Assembly (NCBI GenBank): GCA_965119215.1
Contig: CBCPKK010000014.1
Location: 62,001 to 126,000 of the forward strand
Origin: Buttiauxella sp965119215
Lineage (GTDB): Bacteria > Pseudomonadota > Gammaproteobacteria > Enterobacterales > Enterobacteriaceae
Length of the DNA stretch: 64,000 nt
Direction: 5' to 3'
Shown: positions 1-10,300 of the stretch, one piece after another
Position numbering within the stretch: position 1 is the stretch's first letter
How the letters are laid out: every line of letters starts with the position of its first letter
The notes under the pieces: generated by a model
The model's input: only the letters and a program-made list of their open reading frames with translations
Told to the model about the DNA's origin: nothing
Database searches by the model: none
Translations under genes and position numbers: made by a program

Positions 1-143
1 CGATGGTAATACATAAATTCTCGGTGACCCGGCTGGCGCGGCGTTCGTTGCCTCCATTGTTGGTTATTGAGCTGGCTGCGGCCTCCAGCAAAGGCCAAAG
101 CCCGATTTCTTTACGCCACATCGTTGTGGGCTACAACCTGTGA
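1..143 (+). CDS. ppdB: Prepilin peptidase-dependent protein B, C-terminal fragment (partial)
   Basis: Only the last 47 or so codons are in the window. The open frame enters from the left edge and stops with TGA at 141-143. The identification rests mainly on position: in E. coli, ppdB sits directly before ygdB, ppdC and recC. PpdB is a type IV pilin-like (minor pseudopilin) protein made as a prepilin and cleaved by a prepilin peptidase; its role in enterobacteria is not well defined. The stop codon overlaps the GTG start of ygdB (GTGA), which indicates translational coupling. Confidence 0.7.
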   Translation, partial: MVIHKFSVTRLARRSLPPLLVIELAAASSKGQSPISLRHIVVGYNL

Positions 144-574
144 GCGGGCAATACGAACGGGGCAATATCACGCTTGGATTTGTACTGCTGTTATTCGCTT
201 TGGGGATATTAATGCTCAGCGGATTACAGCAACAACTTAGCCATCAACGGTATCTGGTCACCAGTGAAGTCGCTTTTCTTAAACAATATGCAGGTGCTAT
301 TTCAGCGCAAGCGTGGGGAAGCCAGCTATCCTGGTCGCCTCAGTCAACCTGGGATTGCCAGCAACAACCAGTACAAGACTGGAAAGCCTGTGTGTTGATG
401 GTGGGAAAAAATGAAGCGGTTATGGCAGTACATGGAAGTAGTACAGGGCAACAAACTCCACTGACGCTATGGCAATGGGGAACTCTGGATAACTCACATT
501 GGTTTTCTACTCCACATGGTTGGCTAGATTTCTGCCCCTTTACGGAGGCAGGCCGATGCCAGTTACCACCGTGA
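140..574 (+). CDS. ygdB: YgdB, DUF2509 family protein of the ppd pilin cluster
   Basis: This 144-residue protein begins with a GTG codon that overlaps the ppdB stop. Residues 9-28 form one hydrophobic segment (NITLGFVLLLFALGILMLSG) near the N-terminus, like a single-pass anchor or pilin-like helix. The rest is polar, rich in Trp and Gln, and contains four Cys residues. Length and position match E. coli YgdB (about 135 residues, DUF2509). The function is unknown, but co-transcription with ppdB and ppdC suggests a minor pilus or pseudopilus component (inference). The gene overlaps ppdC by 19 bases. Confidence 0.8.
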   Translation: MSGQYERGNITLGFVLLLFALGILMLSGLQQQLSHQRYLVTSEVAFLKQYAGAISAQAWGSQLSWSPQSTWDCQQQPVQDWKACVLMVGKNEAVMAVHGSSTGQQTPLTLWQWGTLDNSHWFSTPHGWLDFCPFTEAGRCQLPP

Positions 575-897
575 AACCGCTACAGCGTGGATTTAGCCTG
601 GTGGAAGTGCTTTGCGCTATGGCATTGTTTTCGATAGTGATGCTGGCTCTACTGGGTTATCACCGAGTGTTACAGCAAGGTTTTCAGTCTCAGTGGCAAT
701 TCCGCCAGCTATGGCGATTAGCCGTGGAAATGAGCGAGCCAGAATCACCATTACCCACAGATGAATGGAAAGTGAGTTGGCAGCAGACATCGGCGGCTGG
801 ATGTGTCAGCATCGCCACTACAATTACCAGTCCTGGCGGGCGAGCCGGGCAACTGTCACGGTTATATTGCCCGCAAAAAGAGAAAAGTCAGGAGTAG
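556..897 (+). CDS. ppdC: Prepilin peptidase-dependent protein C (type IV pilin-like)
   Basis: The 113-residue product carries a clear type IV prepilin signal: a short basic leader ending in Gly, then FSLVEVLCAM (about residues 12-21), with the conserved Glu at position 5 of the mature protein and a hydrophobic helix after it. The start at 556 is chosen because CGGAGG lies 8 bases upstream and because it puts the cleavage motif at the expected distance. A longer open frame from 499 would add an unlikely extension. It overlaps the end of ygdB and is followed 7 bases later by recC. PpdC is expected to be an inner-membrane pseudopilin processed by a prepilin peptidase. Confidence 0.85.
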   Translation: MPVTTVKPLQRGFSLVEVLCAMALFSIVMLALLGYHRVLQQGFQSQWQFRQLWRLAVEMSEPESPLPTDEWKVSWQQTSAAGCVSIATTITSPGGRAGQLSRLYCPQKEKSQE

Positions 898-904
898 CGA
901 TTCT

Positions 905-3900
905 ATGTTGCGTGTTTACCATTCCAACCGGCTTGATGTGCTGGAAGCAATTATGGAATTTATTGTGGAAAGGCAACCGCTGCCGGACCCATTCCAGCCC
1001 GAGGTCGTATTGGTGCAAAGTACCGGTATGGCGCAATGGCTACAAATGACGCTGGCTCAAAAGTTTGGTATTGCGGCAAACATCAGTTTCCCGCTTCCTG
1101 CCAGCTTTATCTGGGATATGTTTGTGCGTGTGTTGCCGAATATCCCGGAACAAAGCGCATTCAATAAGCAAAGCATGAGCTGGAAGTTGATGACGCTCAT
1201 CCCTGGCATGCTGGAACAACCTGAGTTTGCACTGCTAAACCAGTACCTTGAAGAAGATGAAAATGGCCGCAAACTCTCTCAATTAGCGTCAAGAATTGCT
1301 GACCTTTACGACCAATATCTGGTCTATCGGCCGGGTTGGTTAAGCCAGTGGGAAAAGGGCGAACTTGTCGACAATGTGGGCGAAGCTCAATTGTGGCAGG
1401 CTCCGCTATGGGCCGCTCTGGTACGTCACACGCAAGAGCTTGGGCAGCCTGAATGGCACCGTGCGAACCTCTATCAACGTTTTATTAATACCCTTGAATC
1501 AAGCAGTGAATGCCCATCGGGTTTGCCTGCTCGCGTCTTTATTTGCGGTATTTCGGCTTTGCCGCCGGTTTATCTTCAGGCGTTACAGGCACTCGGTAAG
1601 CACATTGATGTTCATTTACTGTTTACCAACCCATGCCGTTATTACTGGGGCGATATTAAAGACCCAGCTTATCTTGCTCGGTTAATCAGCCGTCGCCGTC
1701 GTAGCCACGCTAAGGAAGGCATCACGCTTCCGCTGTTTAAAGACAGCGATACGGCTTCTGCGTTGTTCAACGACGTAGGTGAGCAAGACATTGGTAACCC
1801 ACTTTTGGCCTCGTGGGGAAAATTAGGGCGTGATTACACGTTCTTGTTAGCTGAACTACAACGCTTTGAAGAAATTGATGTATTTGTCGATATAGAACCT
1901 GAAAACGTCCTGCGCAATCTGCAGTACGATTTGCTTGAGTTGCAAAACAATGCGGTCACCGGTCTGACTGAAGAAGAGTTTGAGCACAGCCATAAGAAAC
2001 GAGTTCTTTCTCTGGATGACCGTTCAGTCACTTTCCATGAATGCCACAGCCCTCAACGCGAAGTGGAAGTTCTGCACGATCAGCTTTTGGCGATGCTGGA
2101 GGCTGATCCTACGCTAACGCCTCGCGATATCATCGTGATGGTGGCGGATATCGACAGCTACAGTCCGTTTATCCAGGCAGTATTTGGTAATGCGGTGGCT
2201 GAGCGTCGCCTGCCATTTGCCATTTCCGACCGTCGTGCACGGCAGGCGCATCCGGCTCTGCAAGCTTTTATCTCGCTACTCTCACTACCGGACAGCCGAT
2301 TCGCAGCACAGGATGTTCTTGCCCTGCTTGAAGTGCCCGCACTGGCAGCTCGGTTCTCAATTAACGAAGAAGGGCTGCGTTACTTACGCCTGTGGGTGAA
2401 TGAGTCGGGGATTCGATGGGGAATTGATGACGATAACGTTCGTGAACTGAATCTCCCGGCAACTGGGCAGCATACCTGGCGCTTTGGTCTAACACGCATG
2501 TTATTGGGCTATGCGATGGATAGCCAGGCAGGTGAATGGCAGTCGATCCTCCCGTACGATGAATCAAGCGGTTTAATCGCTGAGCTTGTTGGGCAACTGG
2601 CCGAGTTGTTGATGCAACTGAATATCTGGCGTCGTGAACTAACTGTTGCGCGGCCTTTAGCTGAGTGGACAACGGTATGCCGTGACATGCTGGCCAGTTT
2701 CTTCCTGCCTGATACAGAAACCGAAGCCGCTTTAGCGCTCATTGAACAGCAATGGCAAGAAATCATTAAATATGGTCTTGAAAGCCATTATCAGGAAAAT
2801 GTCTCACTGACGTTATTGCGTGATGAACTCTCACAACGCTTGGATCAAGAGCGTATTAGCCAACGTTTCCTGGCCGGGCCGATAAACTTTTGCACACTGA
2901 TGCCGATGCGTTCTATCCCGTTCAAAGTGGTTTGCTTGCTTGGCATGAACGACGGCGTTTATCCGCGCACGCTTGCCCCTCTTGGGTTTGATTTAATGAG
3001 CCAGAAACCACAGCGTGGCGACCGTAGCCGTCGGGATGATGACCGCTACCTGTTCCTGGAGGCACTCAACTCTGCGCAAATGCGCTTCTACATCAGTTAT
3101 ATCGGGCGTTCCATTCAGGACAACAGCCAGCGCTATCCTTCGGTATTGATTGATGAACTACTAGATTACATTGCGCAAAGCCATTGCCTGCCGCACGACA
3201 CGGAACAAACCTGTGATGAAAGCAGTGAGCGCGTGAAAAGACATTTGGTTCAAAAGCATAATCGCACTCCTTTTGAAGCCGGGAATTTCTTACCGGGGGC
3301 ACCAGCACAGAGCTATGCCAACGAATGGCTGTCAGCAGCAAGTGGGCAGGGGCAAGCTCAGGCACCGTTTATTCAGCCACTACAAGAACAAGCTCAGAAC
3401 GTCATCACGTTGGATCAGTTACAACGTTTCTGGCGCCATCCCGTGCGTGCCTTTTTCCAGATGCGCTTAGGGATCAATTTCCGGCTTGAAGAAACCGATC
3501 TTCCGGATGCGGAACCTTTCACATTAGATAGCCTCGAACGTTTCCAGATGAATCAGGAACTGCTGAATACTTTGGTTCAGGAAGGCGACACACAGCAGTT
3601 ATTCAGCCGTTACAGAGCGGCAGGCACATTACCGTACGGTGCTTTTGGTGAAATTTTATGGGAAACCCAGTTAACAGAAATGGAAGAACTGGCCTTAAAA
3701 GTGAGAGCCGAGCGACAAAATGGCAACAGCCAGGAAGTCTCACTGCTTATAGACGGAACAAGTCTGGAAGGTTGGTTGTCGGATGTGCAGGATGATGGAT
3801 TGCTACGCTGGCGGCCATCCATCCTCAACCCGGCACATGGCCTGCAACTGTGGATTGAACATGTTGTCTGGTGTGCGATGGGGGGGCGTGGTGAAAGCCG

Positions 3901-4279
3901 TCTGTATGGGCGTGATGCCACTGAGTGGAAATTCCCAGCCCTTGAAGTTGAGCAGGCAAAAAGCTACCTCCAGCAACTCATTGATGGTTATCGTAAAGGA
4001 TTAGTCCAGCCGTTGCTCTTACTTCCAATGAGTGGCGGGGCATGGATAAAAGCCTGTTATGAACCGGCAAATGATGCCATTTTATGGGATGAGCAAACGC
4101 AACAGAAAGCCAAAGGTAAGCTGTTGGCGGCCTGGGAAGGGAATCAAAGAGTCGAAGGTGAAGGGGCTGATAAGTGGCTACAACGCCTGTATCGAACGCT
4201 TGAACCAGACTACTACGAAGCGATAATAAACGAGGCCGAGCGTTACTTGCTGCCACTGTATCGGTTCAATAAAGCTTAA
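905..4279 (+). CDS. recC: Exodeoxyribonuclease V subunit gamma RecC
   Basis: RecC is the subunit of RecBCD that recognises Chi and splits the strands. It has a dead helicase-like fold and no Walker A motif. The 1124-residue product matches E. coli RecC (1122), and starts MLRVYHSNRLDVLEAIMEF. The ATG at 905 is chosen over an upstream frame start at 803 because it gives the conserved N-terminus; the upstream frame would run through ppdC. The C-terminal part has the PD-(D/E)XK-like region typical of RecC. It sits in the usual order recC-ptrA-recB-recD, so complex subunits are separated only by the pitrilysin gene. No truncation or frameshift is visible. Confidence 0.97.
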   Translation: MLRVYHSNRLDVLEAIMEFIVERQPLPDPFQPEVVLVQSTGMAQWLQMTLAQKFGIAANISFPLPASFIWDMFVRVLPNIPEQSAFNKQSMSWKLMTLIPGMLEQPEFALLNQYLEEDENGRKLSQLASRIADLYDQYLVYRPGWLSQWEKGELVDNVGEAQLWQAPLWAALVRHTQELGQPEWHRANLYQRFINTLESSSECPSGLPARVFICGISALPPVYLQALQALGKHIDVHLLFTNPCRYYWGDIKDPAYLARLISRRRRSHAKEGITLPLFKDSDTASALFNDVGEQDIGNPLLASWGKLGRDYTFLLAELQRFEEIDVFVDIEPENVLRNLQYDLLELQNNAVTGLTEEEFEHSHKKRVLSLDDRSVTFHECHSPQREVEVLHDQLLAMLEADPTLTPRDIIVMVADIDSYSPFIQAVFGNAVAERRLPFAISDRRARQAHPALQAFISLLSLPDSRFAAQDVLALLEVPALAARFSINEEGLRYLRLWVNESGIRWGIDDDNVRELNLPATGQHTWRFGLTRMLLGYAMDSQAGEWQSILPYDESSGLIAELVGQLAELLMQLNIWRRELTVARPLAEWTTVCRDMLASFFLPDTETEAALALIEQQWQEIIKYGLESHYQENVSLTLLRDELSQRLDQERISQRFLAGPINFCTLMPMRSIPFKVVCLLGMNDGVYPRTLAPLGFDLMSQKPQRGDRSRRDDDRYLFLEALNSAQMRFYISYIGRSIQDNSQRYPSVLIDELLDYIAQSHCLPHDTEQTCDESSERVKRHLVQKHNRTPFEAGNFLPGAPAQSYANEWLSAASGQGQAQAPFIQPLQEQAQNVITLDQLQRFWRHPVRAFFQMRLGINFRLEETDLPDAEPFTLDSLERFQMNQELLNTLVQEGDTQQLFSRYRAAGTLPYGAFGEILWETQLTEMEELALKVRAERQNGNSQEVSLLIDGTSLEGWLSDVQDDGLLRWRPSILNPAHGLQLWIEHVVWCAMGGRGESRLYGRDATEWKFPALEVEQAKSYLQQLIDGYRKGLVQPLLLLPMSGGAWIKACYEPANDAILWDEQTQQKAKGKLLAAWEGNQRVEGEGADKWLQRLYRTLEPDYYEAIINEAERYLLPLYRFNKA

Positions 4280-4461
4280 TTAATTGTATAAAAATTGCAC
4301 AATCCGGCAGGTTCATCTATGATGCGCAACTTGCTCAGGGCTGGCGAAAAAAGAAGCAACTATAATAACGGACCGTTTAAAAGTTGTTAATGATGAGTGA
4401 GTTATACCCAAGATAGCTTGAGTCGTAGGGTATAGAAGTTTCGTGATTATGAGGTTCGTTA

Positions 4462-7347
4462 ATGCCTAATTGCAGCACCTGGTTAAAACCGCTTTTCTTG
4501 TTAGTCGCTCTTTGGGCACCATTAAGTCAGGCAGACACGGGTTGGCAACCTATCCAGGAAACTATCCATAAAAGTGAGAAAGACAATCGCCAATATCAGG
4601 CTGTACGCCTTGATAATGGTATGACAGTTCTGCTGGTTTCAGATCCGCAAGCCGTTAAGTCATTGTCTGCGTTGGTGGTTCCTGTTGGATCTTTAGAAGA
4701 TCCCGATGACCATCTTGGCCTTGCTCACTACCTTGAACATATGACGCTGATGGGTTCTAAAAAATATCCTGAACCGGATAGCCTGTCAGAGTTCCTCAAA
4801 AAGCACGGTGGCAGCCATAACGCCAGTACCGCGACTTACCGCACAGCGTTTTACCTTGAAGTGGAAAACGATGCGTTGGAAGGAGCGGTGGATCGTTTAT
4901 CGGATGCGATTGCTGAGCCAAATCTTGCCCCTGAATACGCTGAACGTGAACGTAATGCGGTTAATGCAGAGCTGACTTTAGCCCGCGCCCGTGACGGTAT
5001 GCGTATGGCACAAGTCAGTGCAGAAACTATCAACCCGGCTCACCCAGGTTCGCGTTTCTCTGGTGGTAACCTGGAAACTCTGCGCGATAAACCTGGCAGC
5101 AAGCTGCTCGATGCGCTGGTGGCCTTCCGCGATAAATACTATTCCGCGAATCTGATGAAAGCGGTTATCTACAGCAATAAGCCATTGCCTGAACTGGCAA
5201 AAATTGCAGTAGAAACCTACGGTCGCGTGCCGAATAAAAATATCGAACGCCCTGTAATTGATGTGCCGGTTGTCACCGATGCGCAAAAAGGCATCATCAT
5301 TCACTACGTGCCTGCATTGCCGCGCAAAGTAGTCCGTGTTGAATTTAGAATCGACAACAATAGCGATAAATTCCGCAGCAAAACCGATGAATTGATTGGT
5401 TATTTGATTGGTAACCGTAGCAACAACACACTTTCTGATTGGCTGCAAAAGCAAGGGCTTGCCGACAGTATTCGTGCCGACTCCGATCCGTTAGTTAACG
5501 GCAACAGTGGCGTGTTTGCTATTTCTGTATCGTTAACCGATAAAGGGCTGGCGCAGCGTGATGAAGTCGTGGCCGCTATTTTTAGCTACTTAAATAACCT
5601 GCGTGAGCATGGTGTTGATAAAAGCTATTTTGATGAGCTTGCCCACGTTCTGGATCTCGACTTCCGTTACCCATCAATTACCCGGGATATGGATTACGTT
5701 GAATGGCTCGCAGACACTATGCTGCGCGTACCTGTCGAGCACACACTTGATGCGGTTAACATTGCGGATAAATACGATCCTGCTGCCATTAAATCACGAC
5801 TGGATATGATGACGCCGCAAAATGCACGCGTCTGGTACATCAGCCCGAAAGAGCCGCATAACAAAACGGCTTATTTTGTTGATGCGCCTTATCAGGTCGA
5901 CAAAATCACGCCACAAACCTTTGATACCTGGAAGCAAAAAGCAGCGGCAATTAAGCTGGCATTACCGCAACTGAACCCGTACATCCCTGACGATTTTACC
6001 CTGGTCAAACAGGATAAAACCTATGCTCATCCTGAGCTGTTGGTTAAAGAGCCAGGTCTGCGCGTGTTGTATATGCCGAGCCACTATTTTGCCAATGAGC
6101 CTAAAGCTGATGTCACCCTGGTGCTGCGTAATCCGCAAGCAATGGACAGCGCGAAAAGCCAGGTGCTGTTTGCTCTGAATGATTATCTGGCGGGAATTGC
6201 GCTGGATGAGTTAAGCAACCAGGCATCCATCGGTGGTATTGGTTTTTCGACCAACGCCAACAGCGGTTTAATGGTTAATGCCAACGGCTATACCCAACGT
6301 TTGCCACAGCTTTTTGAAGCGCTGTTAAAGGGCTACTTCTCCTACACGCCGACCCAGGAACAATTGGATCAGGCGAAGTCATGGTATGCCCAAATGATGG
6401 ATTCGGCAGAAAAGGGTAAGGCTTACGACCAGGCGATTATGCCGGTGCAAATGGTGTCTCAGGTGCCGTATTTCCAGCGTGATGCTCGCCGGGCATTGTT
6501 GCCTGAACTGACGCTCAAAGACGTACTTGATTACCGTGAAGCCTTAAAAACCAATGCTAAACCAGAGTTTTTGGTGCTGGGTAATATGTCTTCCGATCAG
6601 GCTAAAGACCTGGCGCATCGGGTACAAAGCCAACTTGGCACCAAAGGTAACGAATGGTGCCGTAATAAAGATGTGTTGGTTGATAAACAACATTTAGCGA
6701 TGTTTGAAAAAGCGGGAAGCAGCACGGACTCAGCACTGGCTGCGGTTTACGTCCCGAAAGGTTACGACGAAACCGTGAGCACCGCTTACAGCTCAATGTT
6801 GGGGCAAATCATCCAACCGTGGTTCTATAACCAGTTACGCACTCAGGAACAGCTGGGTTATGCAGTATTCGCATTCCCGATGTCGGTAGGTCGTCAGTGG
6901 GGAATCGGTTTCTTATTACAAAGCAGCGATAAGCAACCGGCCTGGTTGTATCAACGCTTTAAGGCGTTTTACCCAACGGCTGAAAAGAAACTGCGTGAGA
7001 TGAGCCCTGAAGATTTTGCTCAAATACAGCAGGGAATGATCACTGAAATCATGCAGGCACCGCAAACCTTGTCTCAGGAGGCTTCGCAACTGAGCAAAGA
7101 TTTCGATCGCGGAAACCTGGACTTTGATTCGCGTGATAAAGTAGTCGCCGAAATTAAGAAACTGACACCGCAAAAACTGGCGGATTTCTTCCACCAGGCA
7201 GTGATTGAACCGCAAGGCATGGCTGTACTGTCGCAAGTTTCTGGTAGTCACAATGGTAAGGCAGACTATGCCGTTCCTGATGGGTGGAAAACCTGGAAGG
7301 AGGTTAGCGGTCTGCAACAATCATTACCGCTCGTAGACGCTAAATAA
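4462..7347 (+). CDS. ptrA: Protease III (pitrilysin), periplasmic M16 zinc metallopeptidase
   Basis: Pitrilysin degrades small peptides such as insulin B chain in the periplasm. The 961-residue product starts with a Sec signal peptide (hydrophobic residues 9-20, cleavage probably after SQA at about 24). The inverted zinc motif HYLEH is at residues 89-93, and the third zinc ligand is Glu170 in the motif NAVNAE; E. coli has these at 88-92 and 169. Four M16 domains are expected, with only the N-terminal one catalytic. GAGG lies 8 bases before the ATG. The 182-base gap after recC contains a TATAAT at 4361-4366 but no convincing -35 box. The gene sits between recC and recB as in all enterobacteria, with no known role in recombination. 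Confidence 0.96.
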   Translation: MPNCSTWLKPLFLLVALWAPLSQADTGWQPIQETIHKSEKDNRQYQAVRLDNGMTVLLVSDPQAVKSLSALVVPVGSLEDPDDHLGLAHYLEHMTLMGSKKYPEPDSLSEFLKKHGGSHNASTATYRTAFYLEVENDALEGAVDRLSDAIAEPNLAPEYAERERNAVNAELTLARARDGMRMAQVSAETINPAHPGSRFSGGNLETLRDKPGSKLLDALVAFRDKYYSANLMKAVIYSNKPLPELAKIAVETYGRVPNKNIERPVIDVPVVTDAQKGIIIHYVPALPRKVVRVEFRIDNNSDKFRSKTDELIGYLIGNRSNNTLSDWLQKQGLADSIRADSDPLVNGNSGVFAISVSLTDKGLAQRDEVVAAIFSYLNNLREHGVDKSYFDELAHVLDLDFRYPSITRDMDYVEWLADTMLRVPVEHTLDAVNIADKYDPAAIKSRLDMMTPQNARVWYISPKEPHNKTAYFVDAPYQVDKITPQTFDTWKQKAAAIKLALPQLNPYIPDDFTLVKQDKTYAHPELLVKEPGLRVLYMPSHYFANEPKADVTLVLRNPQAMDSAKSQVLFALNDYLAGIALDELSNQASIGGIGFSTNANSGLMVNANGYTQRLPQLFEALLKGYFSYTPTQEQLDQAKSWYAQMMDSAEKGKAYDQAIMPVQMVSQVPYFQRDARRALLPELTLKDVLDYREALKTNAKPEFLVLGNMSSDQAKDLAHRVQSQLGTKGNEWCRNKDVLVDKQHLAMFEKAGSSTDSALAAVYVPKGYDETVSTAYSSMLGQIIQPWFYNQLRTQEQLGYAVFAFPMSVGRQWGIGFLLQSSDKQPAWLYQRFKAFYPTAEKKLREMSPEDFAQIQQGMITEIMQAPQTLSQEASQLSKDFDRGNLDFDSRDKVVAEIKKLTPQKLADFFHQAVIEPQGMAVLSQVSGSHNGKADYAVPDGWKTWKEVSGLQQSLPLVDAK

Positions 7348-7386
7348 CATGTTCCCCGCGCCTGCGGGGATAAACCGTGAGGAATA

Positions 7387-10300
7387 ATGACCGGAACCAC
7401 GCAACCCCTTGATCCCCTTAGTTTACCCCTAACGGGGGAGCGGCTGATTGAAGCCTCTGCGGGTACCGGAAAAACCTTCACCATTGCGGCACTTTACCTG
7501 CGCTTGTTGCTTGGCCTGGGTGGGAAAAATGCTCACCCAAGGCCGCTTTCCGTTGAAGAATTATTGGTCGTAACCTTTACACAGGCCGCGACAGAAGAAC
7601 TCCGTGGCCGTATTCGCGCCAATATCCATGAGTTGCGAATCGCCTGTGTACGCAAACGTACTGACAATCCCCTGTTCCAAAAACTGCTGGCGGAAATTCC
7701 CGATCTTCAGCAGGCAGCCCAGGTTTTGCGCCTCGCAGAACAGCAAATGGACGAAGCCGCAATATTCACCATCCATGGTTTTTGCCAGCGGATGCTCAGC
7801 CTGAATGCTTTTGAATCGGGCATGTTGTTTGAGCAACAACTTATTGAAGATGAATCGCTGTTACGTCGCCATGCTTGCGCCGATTTCTGGCGTCGCCATT
7901 GTTATCCGTTACCTAAACCTGTCGCGCAGGTGATGGCGGAAGAATGGGCAGGGCCTGAGGAACTGCTCAGAGATATAAACAGCTGGCTGCAAGGTGAACA
8001 ACCGGTTCTGAAACAGCCACCCGCTGACGATGAAACGCTGCTCGCACGTCACCAAAAAATTATTAACACCATTGAGGATGTGAAAGCACAGTGGTGCGCC
8101 TGCGCGGACGAAATTGCGCAGATCCTCAGTGTTGCGAAGATAGACCGTCGTAGTTACAGCAGTAAAAACTTACCTAACTGGCTGAATATTGTCGGCACCT
8201 GGGCGCAAACAGAAACTACGACCTACAAACTGCCCAAGGAGCTGGAGCGCTTCTCTCAATCGATGCTGGATGAGAAAACCAAAGAAGGCCAACCGCCGCA
8301 GCATCCTGTTTTCAGAGCAATTAACAATCTGTTGGGTGAGCCGCTGACGTTGCGTGACTTAGTTATCGCCCGTGCAATGGCCGAAATTCGCTATACCGTG
8401 CAGCAGGAAAAACGCCGTCGCGGCGAGCTTGGCTTCGACGATATGCTGGCTCGTCTGGATGAAGCGTTGCACAAACCGGGTGGCGATGCGCTGGCGGCTG
8501 CAATCAGAGGGCGTTTCCCGGCAGCAATGATTGATGAATTTCAGGACACTGACCCGCAGCAATATCGTATTTTCAGACGCTTATACATCAATCAGCCTGA
8601 TACCGCGTTGCTGCTTATCGGCGACCCAAAACAGGCTATTTACGCCTTCCGTGGCGCGGATATTTTTACCTACATGAAAGCTCGTCATGAGGTAAGTGCC
8701 CACTACACGCTGGACACTAACTGGCGTTCATCGCCTACGATGATCAGCAGCGTAAATACCTTGTTCCAACAACTGGATAATCCCTTCTTATTCAAGCAAA
8801 TTCCGTTCTTAGCGGTAAAAGCGGCTGAGAAAAATAACGGTCTACGCTTCACCATTAAAGGGAAAAACCAGGCTGCGATGTCATTCTGGGCGCAGTCGGG
8901 GGATGGCTGCGGTGTGAGTGATTACCAACAAACTATGGCTATGCAGTGCGCGCAGCAAATTCGTGACTGGCTGACTGCCGGGCAGCGTGGCGAGGCATTG
9001 CTGTGGAAGGGCGAGGAATCACGTCCGGTTCAGTCTTCTGACATTACGATTCTGGTGCGTAGCCGCGGCGAGGCTTCTATTGTGCGCGAGGCACTGGCAA
9101 GCCTGAATATCCCATCGGTTTACCTTTCAAACCGCGATTCGGTATTTGCCACGCCAGAAGCGCGAGAGATTCTGTGGATTTTGCAGGCGGTGCTGGCACC
9201 AGAAATTGAAACTGCTCTGCGCAGTGCGGTCGCGACCAGCATGTTGGGTCTTGATGCCCAAATGATTGAAGCCCTGAACGACGATGAAAATGCATGGGAT
9301 CAACTGGTTGAAGAGTTTTCGGACTACCGACAAATTTGGTTGCGTCGGGGAGTAATGCCAATGCTGCGTGCCCTTATCGCACGTCGGCAGGTGGCTGAAA
9401 ACTTATTGGCAACGCCGGGTGGCGAGAGGCGACTGACCGATATTTTGCACATCAGTGAACTGCTGCAAGAAGAGGCTGCGCAAACCGACAGCGAGCACGC
9501 ACTGGTTCGATGGCTGGCGCAGCAGGTTGCAGAACCTGATAGCAACGCCTACAGCCAGCAATTACGTCTCGAAAGTGACAGACATTTGGTTCAGGTCGTC
9601 ACCATTCATAAATCAAAAGGGCTGGAGTACCCGCTGGTCTGGCTGCCGTTCATCGCCAATTATCGGGCGCAAAGCAGCGGTTTGTATCACGACCGCACAA
9701 CCTTCTCGCCGTTGTTGGATTTAAGCGATGATGAGGAAAGCCTGAGCCTGGCAGAAGAAGAACGCCTGGCTGAAGATTTACGTTTGTTGTACGTCGCCCT
9801 GACGCGCTCCATCTGGCATTGCAGTCTTGGTGTTGCGCCGCTGTTTAAAGGGAATCGCGCCAAAAAAGGGGCCAGTGATTTGCATCTTGGGGCGTTGGGT
9901 TATCTCCTGCAAAAAGGTGAGGCAAAAGACGCTGCGGGGTTACAGGCGGACTTACTGGCGCTGGCGAGTGACTCGATTAGCGTCGAAGAACTCAAACCTG
10001 AGGATTACACGCCCTGGCAGCCAGTGAGCACGGAGCTTCCGGAATTAAGTGCCAGAACCATGAAAAGGCAAGTGGCTGATAACTGGCGCGTAACCAGTTA
10101 TTCCGGTTTGCAGCAGCATGGCAGCAGCCAGGCGCTGGATTTGTTGCCTCGTCTGGATGTGGATGCCGCAGGCGTTTCGCCGGTGCAAAGTGAGCCTTTA
10201 CTTACTCCGCATACCTTCCCACGTGGGGCGGGGCCAGGCACATTTTTGCATAGTCTGTTCGAAGGTATTGATTTTACTCAGCCACTTAACGACACATGGA

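Noticed and set aside
803..4279. RecC with 34 extra N-terminal residues
   Set aside because: The extension overlaps ppdC out of frame and is not conserved; ATG at 905 gives the family N-terminus.
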